This document shows positions 55,022 to 64,000 of a stretch of 64,000 bases of DNA, in pieces (within the stretch, counting starts at the first letter, position 1; each line of letters starts with the position of its first letter). The notes beneath the pieces were generated by a model, which made no database searches, was not told the DNA's origin, and saw nothing but the letters and a program-made list of their open reading frames with translations. Location: contig NC_088342.1 of NCBI RefSeq assembly GCF_036884655.1, forward strand, positions 34,647,501 to 34,711,500. The letters run 5' to 3'. Both the position numbers and the translations under genes were made by a program. The DNA comes from Musa acuminata AAA Group. Its lineage: Eukaryota; Streptophyta; Magnoliopsida; Zingiberales; Musaceae.

Positions 55022-57440
55022 TGTTTTTCATGATGCATTTTTCTTTTTCTTTAAATTTTCTTGAAAATTACATTTTTAATAATTTAATAATGAAAATGCA
55101 AAAATATGATCATGCTTGTAATTTTGAAAATAATGAAAATTGCATGTCTTATGTTAATGCAAGATAGAAATCTAATGATTGTACACCTAGTGAGATTAAA
55201 TCTTATTTATGTGCTTGAGAAGCAAGAATGTATATTTTGATGATTTTCATACTGCTTTTCAATGACGATACATGACTTTTGTCTGGAAGGCTTGATATTT
55301 TTCATTGTCTTTGTTTGTTAAATATAATGTATGATTTTGACATAAGAATAAAGATTTGAGATTTTAAAGCTATACATGATGATTTTTGTGATTGATGGTT
55401 TTATGATGAAATTCATTTCACGATCCTAAACGTTGATGCATGTTTTCATTTGACATAAATGAAAAGGCATGCTAACATGAAATCGATCACTTAAGATGAA
55501 ACACTTAAAAAAAAAAGGGGAGAAATATATGAATTGATGCTATAAACACTATGCTATGATTATCCCATGCTTGCATCACCAAGAAATATATGATTGCTAT
55601 CATTGCTATATGCCCTGTATCAAGATATCAAACAAAAATTTGCATCATACGAGCTGATATCTTACCATGTGATGCAATGCTACACTTGCTAAAATATTCG
55701 AAATGTGTACATCATGCCCTGTATCAAGATATCAAACAAAATCTTGCTTCACAGTTTTACGCATTGATATCTTACCATATGATGAAATGCTACAATTGAT
55801 GAACACTTGAAATGTAATCCTCTATCTTATTGATTTTTCAATAAATCTATGCTTGTCATACATGAATTTATTGAATGTAATTTTGAGGATGATTTCAGAT
55901 TTGACAAATGCTTGATTCGTATTTACGACATAAGATACACTTTAAATATGAATCATGCATCAATCATGTTAAATGCTTCAATCATTTTCTATCTCTAGAG
56001 TTCTCGATTTTGATGAAATACAAGTGATAAATTCATTTATGATATCTTGTAAATCACTTGAATTATGAATGAGTTTTTTATGATGTGTTAAAAGAATCAC
56101 TTAAAAAGAAAATGCTTTTCCCATCTTATCGAGATTAATGATTTCATGATATTGTGTGAATCTCGAAATTGATTTTGATGAAATAGTAATAACGTTATTC
56201 ATGTTATGAATCTTAAAAATGATAATATGCTTCATGTGATAATATGAATACATGAAACACTTATGATATTCCGTGTATTCATAAAATATTTATCTCATCA
56301 TCCAATAACTCTTCTTGATATTGCTTATGAGATGAAATGAAATAATGCATGAAATACAAATGAGGAGTCAATGATCATGCATAATAGGATGTAATGAATT
56401 CTGACATTTAGATACCATCGTTTGAATATCCATGATTATGTTGCCAAAATGATATATCATGAATGCTTGAATATCATGTTTGATATGCTCATGATGATGA
56501 TTGATTTTTCGGTATCGTGCATAAAAAAATGAAATGTAATGTTAATGAATTTGTGCATTGAAACTATAATGATGCACAAATAAGAATGATTACTTACCTT
56601 TGTCATAATTTAGAAATTGATGTAAAGGGTTTTTCCCTTCTTTTTGACAATGACAAAGGGGGAGATAGATTGCTAGCACAATTCAAGAAAAAGGCAAAAA
56701 TTACAAAAGAGAAGAAATTGCTATCTTGAACATCACCGATAATTGCTAGCTTGAAAGGTCAAGAAAATGCAAAAACTTGTTTATTTTCTTGCACATCTAA
56801 AGAGAAGATGCAAATGTAACACTTGCCAAATTGTTTGCTTGCCTCATGTAAAACATTATCTCTTGCTAGTTTGGCATTTTGCTAGCTTGCACTTTGCAAC
56901 GAAAGCAAAAATGACACTTCTCAAAAGAGAAGAAAGAGCTTGTTATCTTGAACATCACAAGCTTGCCAAACAAAAATTGCAAAAGTGCTATCTTGCCTAT
57001 CTCAAGAAGCAAAACTTGCATATCGTAAAAATTTGCTAGCTTGCAACTTGCATATTTCAAGAAGCAAGAGTTGCCTTCTTGAACATCTCTAAATTGCTAG
57101 CTTGCAAGTTCTAAAATGTTGCAACATTGCTAGCTTGCATGTTATAAAAGTGCTATCTTGTATGCTGTAAAACTTGCATATCTAAAACTTGATAGCTTGA
57201 ATGTTCTAAGCATGATGTAACATTTGCTAAATTTTCCGGCTTCAAAACTGCATGATGATAAAACTTGATATTATGTTTTTCATGCAATAAGTTGAACCAA
57301 TATCACAAACACTTGATTGTGGTACTTCTCCTTTTTGTTGATGACAAAGGGGGAGAAGTATTTGATGACATGACATGCATAAGTTTATGCATAAGATCAT
57401 GATAACGTGTTGCAAGTATTCATGATGAATATTGCAATGA
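55022..57440 (+). other. AT-rich spacer of D
   Basis: Non-coding. Polypurine-like GACAAAGGGGGAGA at about 56653 and 57343, and AAAAAAAAGGGGAG at about 55511. A near-duplicate pair around 55615-55680 and 55715-55790 (CCTGTATCAAGATATCAAAC). GCTAGC words at 56660-57140. ORFs here translate the word repeats and are not genes. Confidence 0.78.
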
Positions 57441-57670
57441 CTTGAATTCAGTTTGAATTCAAGGTTCTATCAATATGGCATATTGATAGGGGGAGTTTGT
57501 TTGAACTCTGGGAGTTAAGGTTAACTCCGTTTATGATGACATGTTGCTTAGATTTTTGAATCTAAGAGTTTCTATCAATATGGCATATTGATAGGGGGAG
57601 TTTGTTTAAACTCCGGGAGTTAGGTTTAATTCCGTCATCAAGTGGTTGTCATCATCAAAAAGGGGGAGAT
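57441..57670 (+). promoter_or_regulatory. Hairpin cluster (duplicated module) and polypurine tract of D
   Basis: Perfect inverted repeats: CTTGAATTC/GAATTCAAG (57441-57463), CTATCAATATG/CATATTGATAG (57467-57489), GGAGTTAA/TTAACTCC (57511-57528), CTTAGATT/AATCTAAG (57547-57566), CTATCAATATG/CATATTGATAG again (57572-57594) and GGAGTTT/AAACTCC (57597-57614). Each long stem is followed by GGGGGAG. The polypurine tract AAAAAGGGGGAGAT (57657-57670) abuts the 3' LTR. Confidence 0.88.
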
Positions 57671-60147
57671 TGTTAAATCTCGTATTTTGATGATGAAACT
57701 ACTTGATATATGTTTATGATTTAATCTGCATTTTGAGTGACGCAGGATGCTTTGATCAGGATGAGACAATTAAAGCAGGAAAATCATGTTGTGCCGGAGG
57801 AACATGTCAGAAGATTGGACGTCGGGCCGGTCGATCGGTCGACGTATCGACAGAAGGCTTCGGGCATCGGGCCAAGAAGAGCGGTTATTGTGCCAAGGAT
57901 ATCGGAGTTGCGGAGTCAACTGGCCGATTGGGCAATAGGCCGTAGGAGAGGACGATGCGCCGAAGAATCAGACGAAGCGTCGAGGGACCAATGACATGCC
58001 GGACAACTTGGTTAATTGCTTAGGATTAATTGTCTCGATCGAAGTTTTGTTTTAATTGTGCAGGATTAACTATGATAACGATGAAGACATAAAGCGAAAC
58101 AAAGTGTCGGAGTCAAGCGCGAAGGATTTGTTGCGAGTTCGAGAGTTCGACGGAAGTCCGAAGGTTCATCGGGAATGCTACCGGAACTAGCCGAGAATGA
58201 GTTGGGAGCTTGCCGAAGGGTTTTTCGGAAGCTCGCCGGAAGGTTCGTTGGGAGTTCGTGGAGCTCGCCGAGAAAGATCGGAGCTTGCCGAAGAAGCTTG
58301 TTGGAACTCGCTAAGAACAAATCGTGAAGTCTAGGAGCTTGCCGGGAGTCCGCAGAATGGTTTCCGAGAGTTCATCGGAAGACCGCCGGAAGTTTGCCGG
58401 AAGCTCGCCAGAAGAAGTCTTGACTTGCGGACTTTGTAATAGCTTAGAAAATGTCTTTAAAATCATAGTTAGCACATTAATTAGGGTTAGGATTAGGTGT
58501 TAATCCTATAACCCAAGTAGGGGCCAATTAGGCCCAAGTTCGGACTGGTTTGGGCCAAGTTTGGAGCCAAACCAAGTGAGCTGAAATAGTGAAAGAGGTG
58601 GCACCGCCCCAGCCAGGAGGTGGCACCGCTTGGGCTAAGCCTCCTAGCGAGACTGGGCGGTGCAACCTCCCCAGCCAGGAGGTGGCACCGCCTGAGCTCA
58701 GTCTTCGAGCTAGACTGGGCGGTGCAACCTCCCTGGCAGAGAGGTGGCACCGCCTGAGCTCAGTCTTCGAGCTAGACTAGGCGGTGCAACCTCCCTGACA
58801 GAGAGGTGGCACCGCCTGAGCTCAGTCTTCGAGCTAGACTGGGCGGTGAAACCTCCCTGACAGAGAGGTGGCACCGCCTGAGCTCAGTCTTCGAGCAAGA
58901 CTGGGCGGTGCAACCTCTCCAGTCAGGAGGTGCAACCGCCTGATCCCGGAATTCCGGGATTTGATCGTTTTGAGCTCCAAATTTGAACTGGGTTGGGGCC
59001 TATAAATACCCCACCCATTCAGCACTGAAAGCATAGAACACACACTCGAAATCTTGCTATCTTTCTGTGTTTCTTAGAGCTCAAAACTACTAGTTCTCCT
59101 CTTTCTATTCTTCAAGTTTGAGTTGTAAAGAGAGGAGAGAAAACTTCTGTAAGGGTTGTCTCCTAAGCCCGTCAAAAGGAGTGAATCTGTAAGAGGGTAG
59201 TTGGCCTTCGCCTATTGAAGGAAGGCTTCTAGTTGACGTCGGTGACCTCGTCGGTGGAGGAAGCCAAAAGTGGAGTAGGTCAAGACTGACCGAACCACTC
59301 TAAATCTCTGGTTTGCGTTTATTTTGAGCACTTTATCATTACTGCAAACCTCCTACATAGCTACTGCTCTCTGCGCCTTTACAAGTTTCTAAGTGCTGAT
59401 CTTTCCGAATCTGCATTCAGACGTAAATCGATGTTTTCATACATTACAGTTTACGTTTACGTTTTGATTCTGCAAAACTGTCTTCTGCGCTTTTACGAAC
59501 GAAGTTTCTAAGTTCAGATCCCTTTAAAATTGTGTTTAGACGTAAAACTGTGTTTTAGATGTAAACTACTTTTAAACGTAAAACTAAGTTTAGACGTAAA
59601 ACTGCATTTAGACGCAAACTGCGTTTAGACGTAAAACTACGTTTAGACGTAAAACTGCGTTTAGACGCAAACTGCGTTTAGACGTAAAACTACGTTTAGA
59701 CGTAAAACTGCGTTTAGACGCAAACTGCACTGCTCTTAGACGCAATCTGATTTTAGACGTAAACTGCGCTTAGACACAAACTGCGCTTAAACACAATCTG
59801 CGCTTAGACGCAAACTGCGCTTAGACGCAATCTGAGTTTAGACGTAAACTGCGCTTAGACGCAAACTGCGCTTAAACACAATCTGAGCTTAGACGCAAAC
59901 TGCGCTTAGATGCAAACTGCGCTTAGACGCAATCTGCATTTAGACGCAAACTGCAAACTGCGTAAATTGCGCTTAGACGCAAACTGTGTTTAGATATAAA
60001 CTGCACTTAATCATAAGTAATCTTAGAATTGGCTTTTGCATCAAAATAGTTTTTATCGAACGAACGCAGCTTTCGTTTTTAATCGTTGAAAGATTTCCGC
60101 TGCACTAATTCACCCCCCCCCCCCTCTTAGTGCTCTCGATCCTAACA
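57671..60147 (+). repeat. 3' LTR of D (2477 bp)
   Basis: TGTTAAATCTCG (one change from the 5' LTR) to CTCGATCCTAACA. It carries the same modules as the 5' LTR; the C-run is 12 long rather than 13. Confidence 0.95.
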
Positions 60148-60152
60148 AATCG

Positions 60153-60509
60153 GAGGAACTTTGAAGCATCAACCTGTCACTATTTTGATTGATACAAATA
60201 GCACTAATAATTTTATGGACAGGAAAGTTGCAGCCCAATTAGCCCACCACATTGAAGGATGTGATATATTCGAAGCTAATGGACGGATTTTAACTTATGA
60301 TAGCAAAGGCTAGGAATTTTTCTTACAACGATTACTACACTAAATGATCGACCTATTGCTTACACTGTCAAAAAGTGGAGACCATACTTACTTGATCAAC
60401 GAGTTGTGATGTGTTGCAGATAGCCTATGACTGAAGTGCTAAAAGACAAGCTCCCCGAGATTGATGTTGCTCAACCTTGAGGACAAGGCTGATTCGAAAA
60501 GGGAGGAAC
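60153..60509 (+). pseudogene. pol: Protease and pol remnant of E
   Basis: In phase with gag across D: GGTLKHQPVTILIDTNSTNN is the Ty3/gypsy aspartic protease, but the catalytic Gly after Asp-Thr is Asn. A stop follows DSKG (about 60311). In another frame VKKWRPYLL resembles RNase H, and the end (LPEIDVAQP, then a GGT-type tail before the polypurine tract) resembles the C-terminus of gypsy pol. Most of reverse transcriptase, RNase H and integrase is deleted. Confidence 0.75.
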
Positions 60510-61033
60510 TGTTAGGACCCTTTTTCTGAGCTTTTGAATAATGTTTATTAAGTCTGTTTAGTCCAGTTGTTTATTGAGTCGGTTTGGTTCAATTAGAGTC
60601 AAGTAGAGGTTTATTTAATATTTATTTATTATTAGAGTTCAAGTCCTGATGGACTCTGGGTGGAACTCAATAAATAGGGATGTAACTGCTTCTTTTCAGT
60701 AATCTATGAAAAATATTATTCTGTCTTTTGATAAACCCTAGGAGGCCGATCCCCTCGAAGCGATCAAGGAGGGCCGATCCCCTCGAAGTGATCAAGGAGA
60801 ACCGATCCCCTCGAAGCGATCAAGGAGGGCCGATCCCCTCGAAGTGATCAAGGAGGGCCGATCCCCTCGAAGCGATCAAGGAGGCCGATCCCCTCGAAGC
60901 GATCATCCCCTTTCTCTTCTTCTTTTTTACGATAAGACTTTAGGGTCTTATCATTTGGTATCAAAGCGACGATAAGACTTTAGGGTCTTATCATTTGGTA
61001 TCAAAGCCATGATAAGACTTTAGGGTCTTATCA
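60510..61033 (+). repeat. 3' LTR of E (524 bp)
   Basis: TGTTAGGACCC to GTCTTATCA, followed by GTCAT. It holds six 28-bp units (60742-60905) and three hairpin copies separated by two PBS-like words (TTTGGTATCAAAGC). Confidence 0.93.
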
Positions 61034-61038
61034 GTCAT

Positions 61039-61086
61039 CAATAAAAAGGAGAAGTGCATCTAACAAATTTTTAGATATATAATTTC
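61039..61086 (-). other. Internal fragment of F between E and G
   Basis: CAATAAAAAGGAGAAGTGC continues the polypurine-like block cut by E. It ends ATTTC, the target duplication of G. Confidence 0.75.
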
Positions 61087-63394
61087 TGTTGAATCTCCTA
61101 TTTTGATGATGAAACTACTTGATATATGTTTATGATTTAATCTGCGTTTTGAGTGATGCAGGATGCTTTGATCAGGATGAGACAATTAAAGCAGGAAAAT
61201 CATGTTGTGCCGGAGGAACATGTCAGAAGATTGGACGTCGGGCCGGTAGATCGGTCGACGTATCGACAGAAGGCTTCGGGCAGTGGACTCGGGCATCGGG
61301 CCAAGAAGAGCGGTTATTGTGCCAAGGATATCGGAGTTGCGGAGTCAACTGGCCGATTGGGCAATAGGCCGCAGGAGAGGACGATGCGCCGAAGAATCAG
61401 ACGAAGCGTCGAGGGACCAATGACATGCCGGACAACTTGGTTAATTGCTTAGGATTAATTGTCTCGATCGAAGTTTTGCTTTAATTGTGCAGGATTAACT
61501 ATGATAACGATGAAGACATAAAGCGAAACAAAGTGTCGGAGTCAAGCGCGAAGGATTTGTTGCAAGTTCGAGAGTTCGACGGAAGTCCGAAGGTTCATCG
61601 GGAATGCTACCGGAACTAGCCGAGAATGAGTTGGGAGCTTGCCGAAGGATTTTCGGAAGCTCGCCGGAAGGTTCGTTGGAAGTTCGCGGAGCTCGCCGAG
61701 AAAGATCGGAGCTTGCCGAAGAAGCTCGTTGGAACTCGCTAAGATCAAATCGTGAAGTCTAGGAGCTTGCCGGGAGTCCGCAGAATGGTTTCCGAGAGTT
61801 CATCGGAAGACCGCCGGAAGTTTGCCGGAAGCTCGCTAGAAGAAGTCTTGACTTGCGGACTTTGTAATAGCTTAGAAAATGTCTTTAAAATCATAGTTAG
61901 CACGTTAATTAGGGTTAGGATTAGGTGTTAATCCTATAACCCAAGTAGGGGCCAATTAGGCCCAAGTTCGGACTGGTTTGGGCCAAGTTTGGAGCCAAAC
62001 CAAGTGAGCTGAAATAGTGAAAGAGGTGGCACCGCCAGGGCCAGAGAGGTGCAACCGCCTGAGCTCGGTCTTCGAGCTCTGGCAGAGAGGTGCAACCGCC
62101 CCTGACAGAGGTAGCACCGCCCAGAGGCTAAGTCTTCGAGCTCTGCCAGGCAGTGCAACCTCTCCAGTTAGGAGGTGCAACCGCCTGATCCCGGAATTCC
62201 GGGATTTGATCGTTTTGAGCTCCAAATTTGAATTGGGTTGGGGCCTATAAATACCCCACCCATTCAGCACTGAAAGCACAGAACACACACTCGAAATCTT
62301 GCTATCTTTCTGTGTTTCTTAGAGCTCAAAACTACTAGTTCTCCTCTTTCTATTCTTCAAGTTTGAGTTGTAAAGAGAGGAGAGAAAACTTCTGTAAGGG
62401 TTGTCTCCTAAGCCCGTCAAAAGGAGTGAATCTGTAAGAGGGTAGTTGGCCTTCGCCTATTGAAGGAAGGCTTCTAGTTGACGTCGGTGACCTCGTCGGT
62501 GGAGGAAGCCAAAAGTGGAGTAGGTCAAGACTGACCGAACCACTCTAAATCTCTGGTTTGCGTTTATTTTGAGCACTTTATCATTACTGCAAACCTCCTA
62601 CATAGCTACTGCTCTCTGCGCCTTTACGAACAAGTTTCTAAATGCTGATCTTTCCGAATCTGCATTCAGACGTAAATCGGTGTTTTCATACATTACAGTT
62701 TACGTTTACGTTTTGATTCTGCAAAACTGTCTTCTGCGCTTTTACGAACGAAGTTTCTAAGTTCAGATCCCTTTAAAACTGTGTTTTAGACGCAAACTGC
62801 ATTTAGACGTAAAACTACGTTTAGACGTAAAACTGCGTTTAGACGCAAACTGCGTTTAGACGTAAAACTGTGTTTTAGACATAAACTACTTTTAGACGTA
62901 AAACTACGTTTAGACGTAAAACTGCGTTTAGACGCAAACTGCGTTTAGACGTAAAACTACGTTTAGACGTAAAACTGTGTTTAGACGTAAAACTGCGTTT
63001 AGACGCAAACTGCACTACGCTTAGACGCAATCTGATTTTAGACGCAAACTGCGCTTAGACGCAAACTACGTTTAGACGCAATCTGAGTTTAGACGTAAAC
63101 TGCGCTTAGACGCAAACTACGCTTAAACGCAATCTGAGCTTAGACGCAAACTGCGCTTAGATGCAAACTGCGCTTAGATGCAATCTGCATTTAGACGCAA
63201 ACTGCAAACTGCGTAAATTGCGCTTAGACGCAAACTGTGTTTAGACATAAACTGCACTTAATCATAAGTAATCTTAGAATTGGCTTTTGAATCAAAATAG
63301 TTTTTATTGAACGAACGCAGCTTTCGTTTTTAATCGCTGAAAGATTTCCGCTGCACTAATTCACCCCCCCCCCTTAGTGCTCTCGATCCTAACA
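61087..63394 (+). repeat. Solo LTR G (2308 bp, TSD ATTTC)
   Basis: TGTTGAATCTCC to CCTAACA with ATTTC at 61082-61086 and 63395-63399 and no internal region. Modules as in D: distal block, shortened U3 repeats (62026-62190), TATA (about 62246), U5 minisatellite (62780-63230). It lies in opposite orientation to its host F. Confidence 0.94.
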
Positions 63395-63399
63395 ATTTC

Positions 63400-64000
63400 A
63401 AATCATTGCATTTATCATCATGTAAGCTAGTAAGTTTTAGAGATGTGCAGAGTTTAGCATGTTTGCTTTTCTTTGCAATGTTCAAGCTAGCAATTCTAAC
63501 AAGTTTTACATCATGCAAGCTAGCAAATTTTTATATTATTTTAGAAAATGTAAGCTAGCAATATTTGAGATGTTCAAGAAAGCAACTTTTGCTTCTTGAA
63601 TTATGCAAGTTAGCAATCTTTGCTTCTCTTTTGAGATAAACAAGCTAGCAAGTTTGCCTCTTTTTGTGATGTGCACGCTAGCAATTCTTTCTCCCCTTTG
63701 TCATTGGCAGAGAGAGGGGAATAACAATATAGTAGTATAATTCATTTCCCTTTACTTCAATCTTCAAATCATGACAAAGATAAATAACAAAGATGAAGAA
63801 TCAAGTCATGAGTGTCAAAAGACCATATATCATTTTTTGACAAATTTCTTCTTTTGTAAATAGAAAGCATGATAGGAAACGATCTTGATTCAAAAAGAAG
63901 ACTCAAGTTATAATTCCAAGAATTCACAAAAAAAATCATGATTCATTTGATAAAAAGATTGTCACTTCTGTTGAATAAATAGTTTTAAACCAACATCACT
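63400..64000 (-). other. AT-rich spacer of F
   Basis: Word repeats TGCAAGCTAGCAA at 63410-63690, a polypurine-like block near 63690 (CTCCCCTTTGTCATTGG), then sequence like 2060-2330 of S1. No gene seen. Confidence 0.72.

Larger units (their letters stand above)
51583..60147 (+). mobile_element. Sirevirus D, intact gag-only element (8565 bp, TSD AATCG)
   Basis: Bounded by AATCG (51578-51582 and 60148-60152). Plus strand: 5' LTR 51583-54056, PBS 54059-54070, gag 54107-55021, spacer, hairpin cluster, polypurine tract 57657-57670, 3' LTR 57671-60147. Every cis-element and the gag frame are intact, so it is the best reference for the beta non-autonomous family. It encodes no enzyme. Confidence 0.96.
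29806..61033 (+). mobile_element. Ty3/gypsy-type element E (TSD GTCAT), pol mostly deleted
   Basis: GTCAT at 29801-29805 and 61034-61038 bounds it. Parts: 5' LTR 29806-30100 and 48984-49184, repeated PBS region, GC-rich leader, gag 50688-51582, protease fragment and pol remnant 60153-60503, polypurine tract AAAAGGGAGGAAC (60497-60509), 3' LTR 60510-61033. Without nested elements it is only about 3.8 kb. Reverse transcriptase and integrase are missing. A (TSD GACCG) lies in its 5' LTR and D (TSD AATCG) in gag. The LTR lengths are 496 and 524 bp, the difference being one 28-bp repeat. Confidence 0.92.
28118..64000 (-). mobile_element. Old Sirevirus F, split by E and G, running off the window
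   Basis: A degraded 3' LTR (28118-29580) is followed by a polypurine-like tract and hairpin, then internal sequence 29581-29805, 61039-61086 and 63400-64000. The right pieces carry the GCTAGC-rich spacer typical of these elements. Removing E and G with their duplications rejoins the pieces. Gag and the 5' LTR must lie beyond 64000. Confidence 0.75.

Noticed and set aside
56767..57039. 90-codon ORF in the D spacer
   Set aside because: It translates the TTGCTAGCTTGCA word repeats and is not kept in S1, A or B.

Overview
This window looks like a block of plant nuclear DNA made almost entirely of nested LTR retrotransposons. The evidence is the set of Ty1/copia elements of the Sirevirus (SIRE/Maximus) type, with LTRs running TG...CA, a primer-binding site TGGTATCAGAGC (initiator tRNA-Met), polypurine tracts AAAAAGGGGGAGAT, 5-bp target duplications, and a Ty3/gypsy element. 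I see no host gene, no tRNA or rRNA gene and no CRISPR array. A flowering plant is near certain; the species cannot be told from the sequence.

Layout. 1-6901: element S1, minus strand, a very young gag-only Sirevirus (its 3' LTR is cut by the window start). 6902-8335: two old LTR remnants meeting head to head. 8336-27466: an older minus-strand LTR-internal-LTR-internal chimera (here T) with a broken gag-pol. J, a nearly complete 10,066-bp minus-strand Sirevirus (15536-25601, target duplication GGTGC), sits in its middle LTR. 27467-28117: a decayed gag of an unrelated copia element. 28118-64000: an old minus-strand Sirevirus F, opened by a Ty3/gypsy element E (29806-61033, GTCAT) and by solo LTR G (61087-63394, ATTTC). 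E in turn holds A (30101-48978, GACCG) and D (51583-60147, AATCG). A holds B (33033-44152, GACTA), and B's 5' LTR holds solo LTR C (40908-43013, TGTAC). Seven insertions keep exact 5-bp duplications, so the order of events can be read directly.

How the parts relate. There are two main Sirevirus groups. The alpha group (T, J, and part of S1) has LTRs of about 1.2-1.5 kb rich in GGCGGTG/CACCGCC, and full gag, protease, integrase, reverse transcriptase and RNase H; J also has a third ORF. The beta group (A, B, C, D, G) has LTRs of about 2.1-2.5 kb with a 17-21-bp minisatellite in the transcribed part. Its three members with internal regions encode only a shortened Gag without the CCHC zinc knuckle, followed by about 3 kb of AT-rich non-coding sequence. 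These must depend on autonomous relatives for reverse transcriptase and integrase. S1 joins an alpha LTR and alpha Gag N-terminus to a beta Gag C-terminus and beta 3' region, which suggests template switching between co-packaged RNAs.

Most worth a second look: a hairpin cluster beside the polypurine tract whose stems covary between elements; an in-frame amber codon at the same gag/protease boundary in two copies; tandem hairpin-PBS units at the LTR edge of E; the recombinant S1 and exchangeable distal LTR cassette; and the J third ORF with an upstream 13-bp-arm inverted repeat. All comparisons were made by eye within this window.
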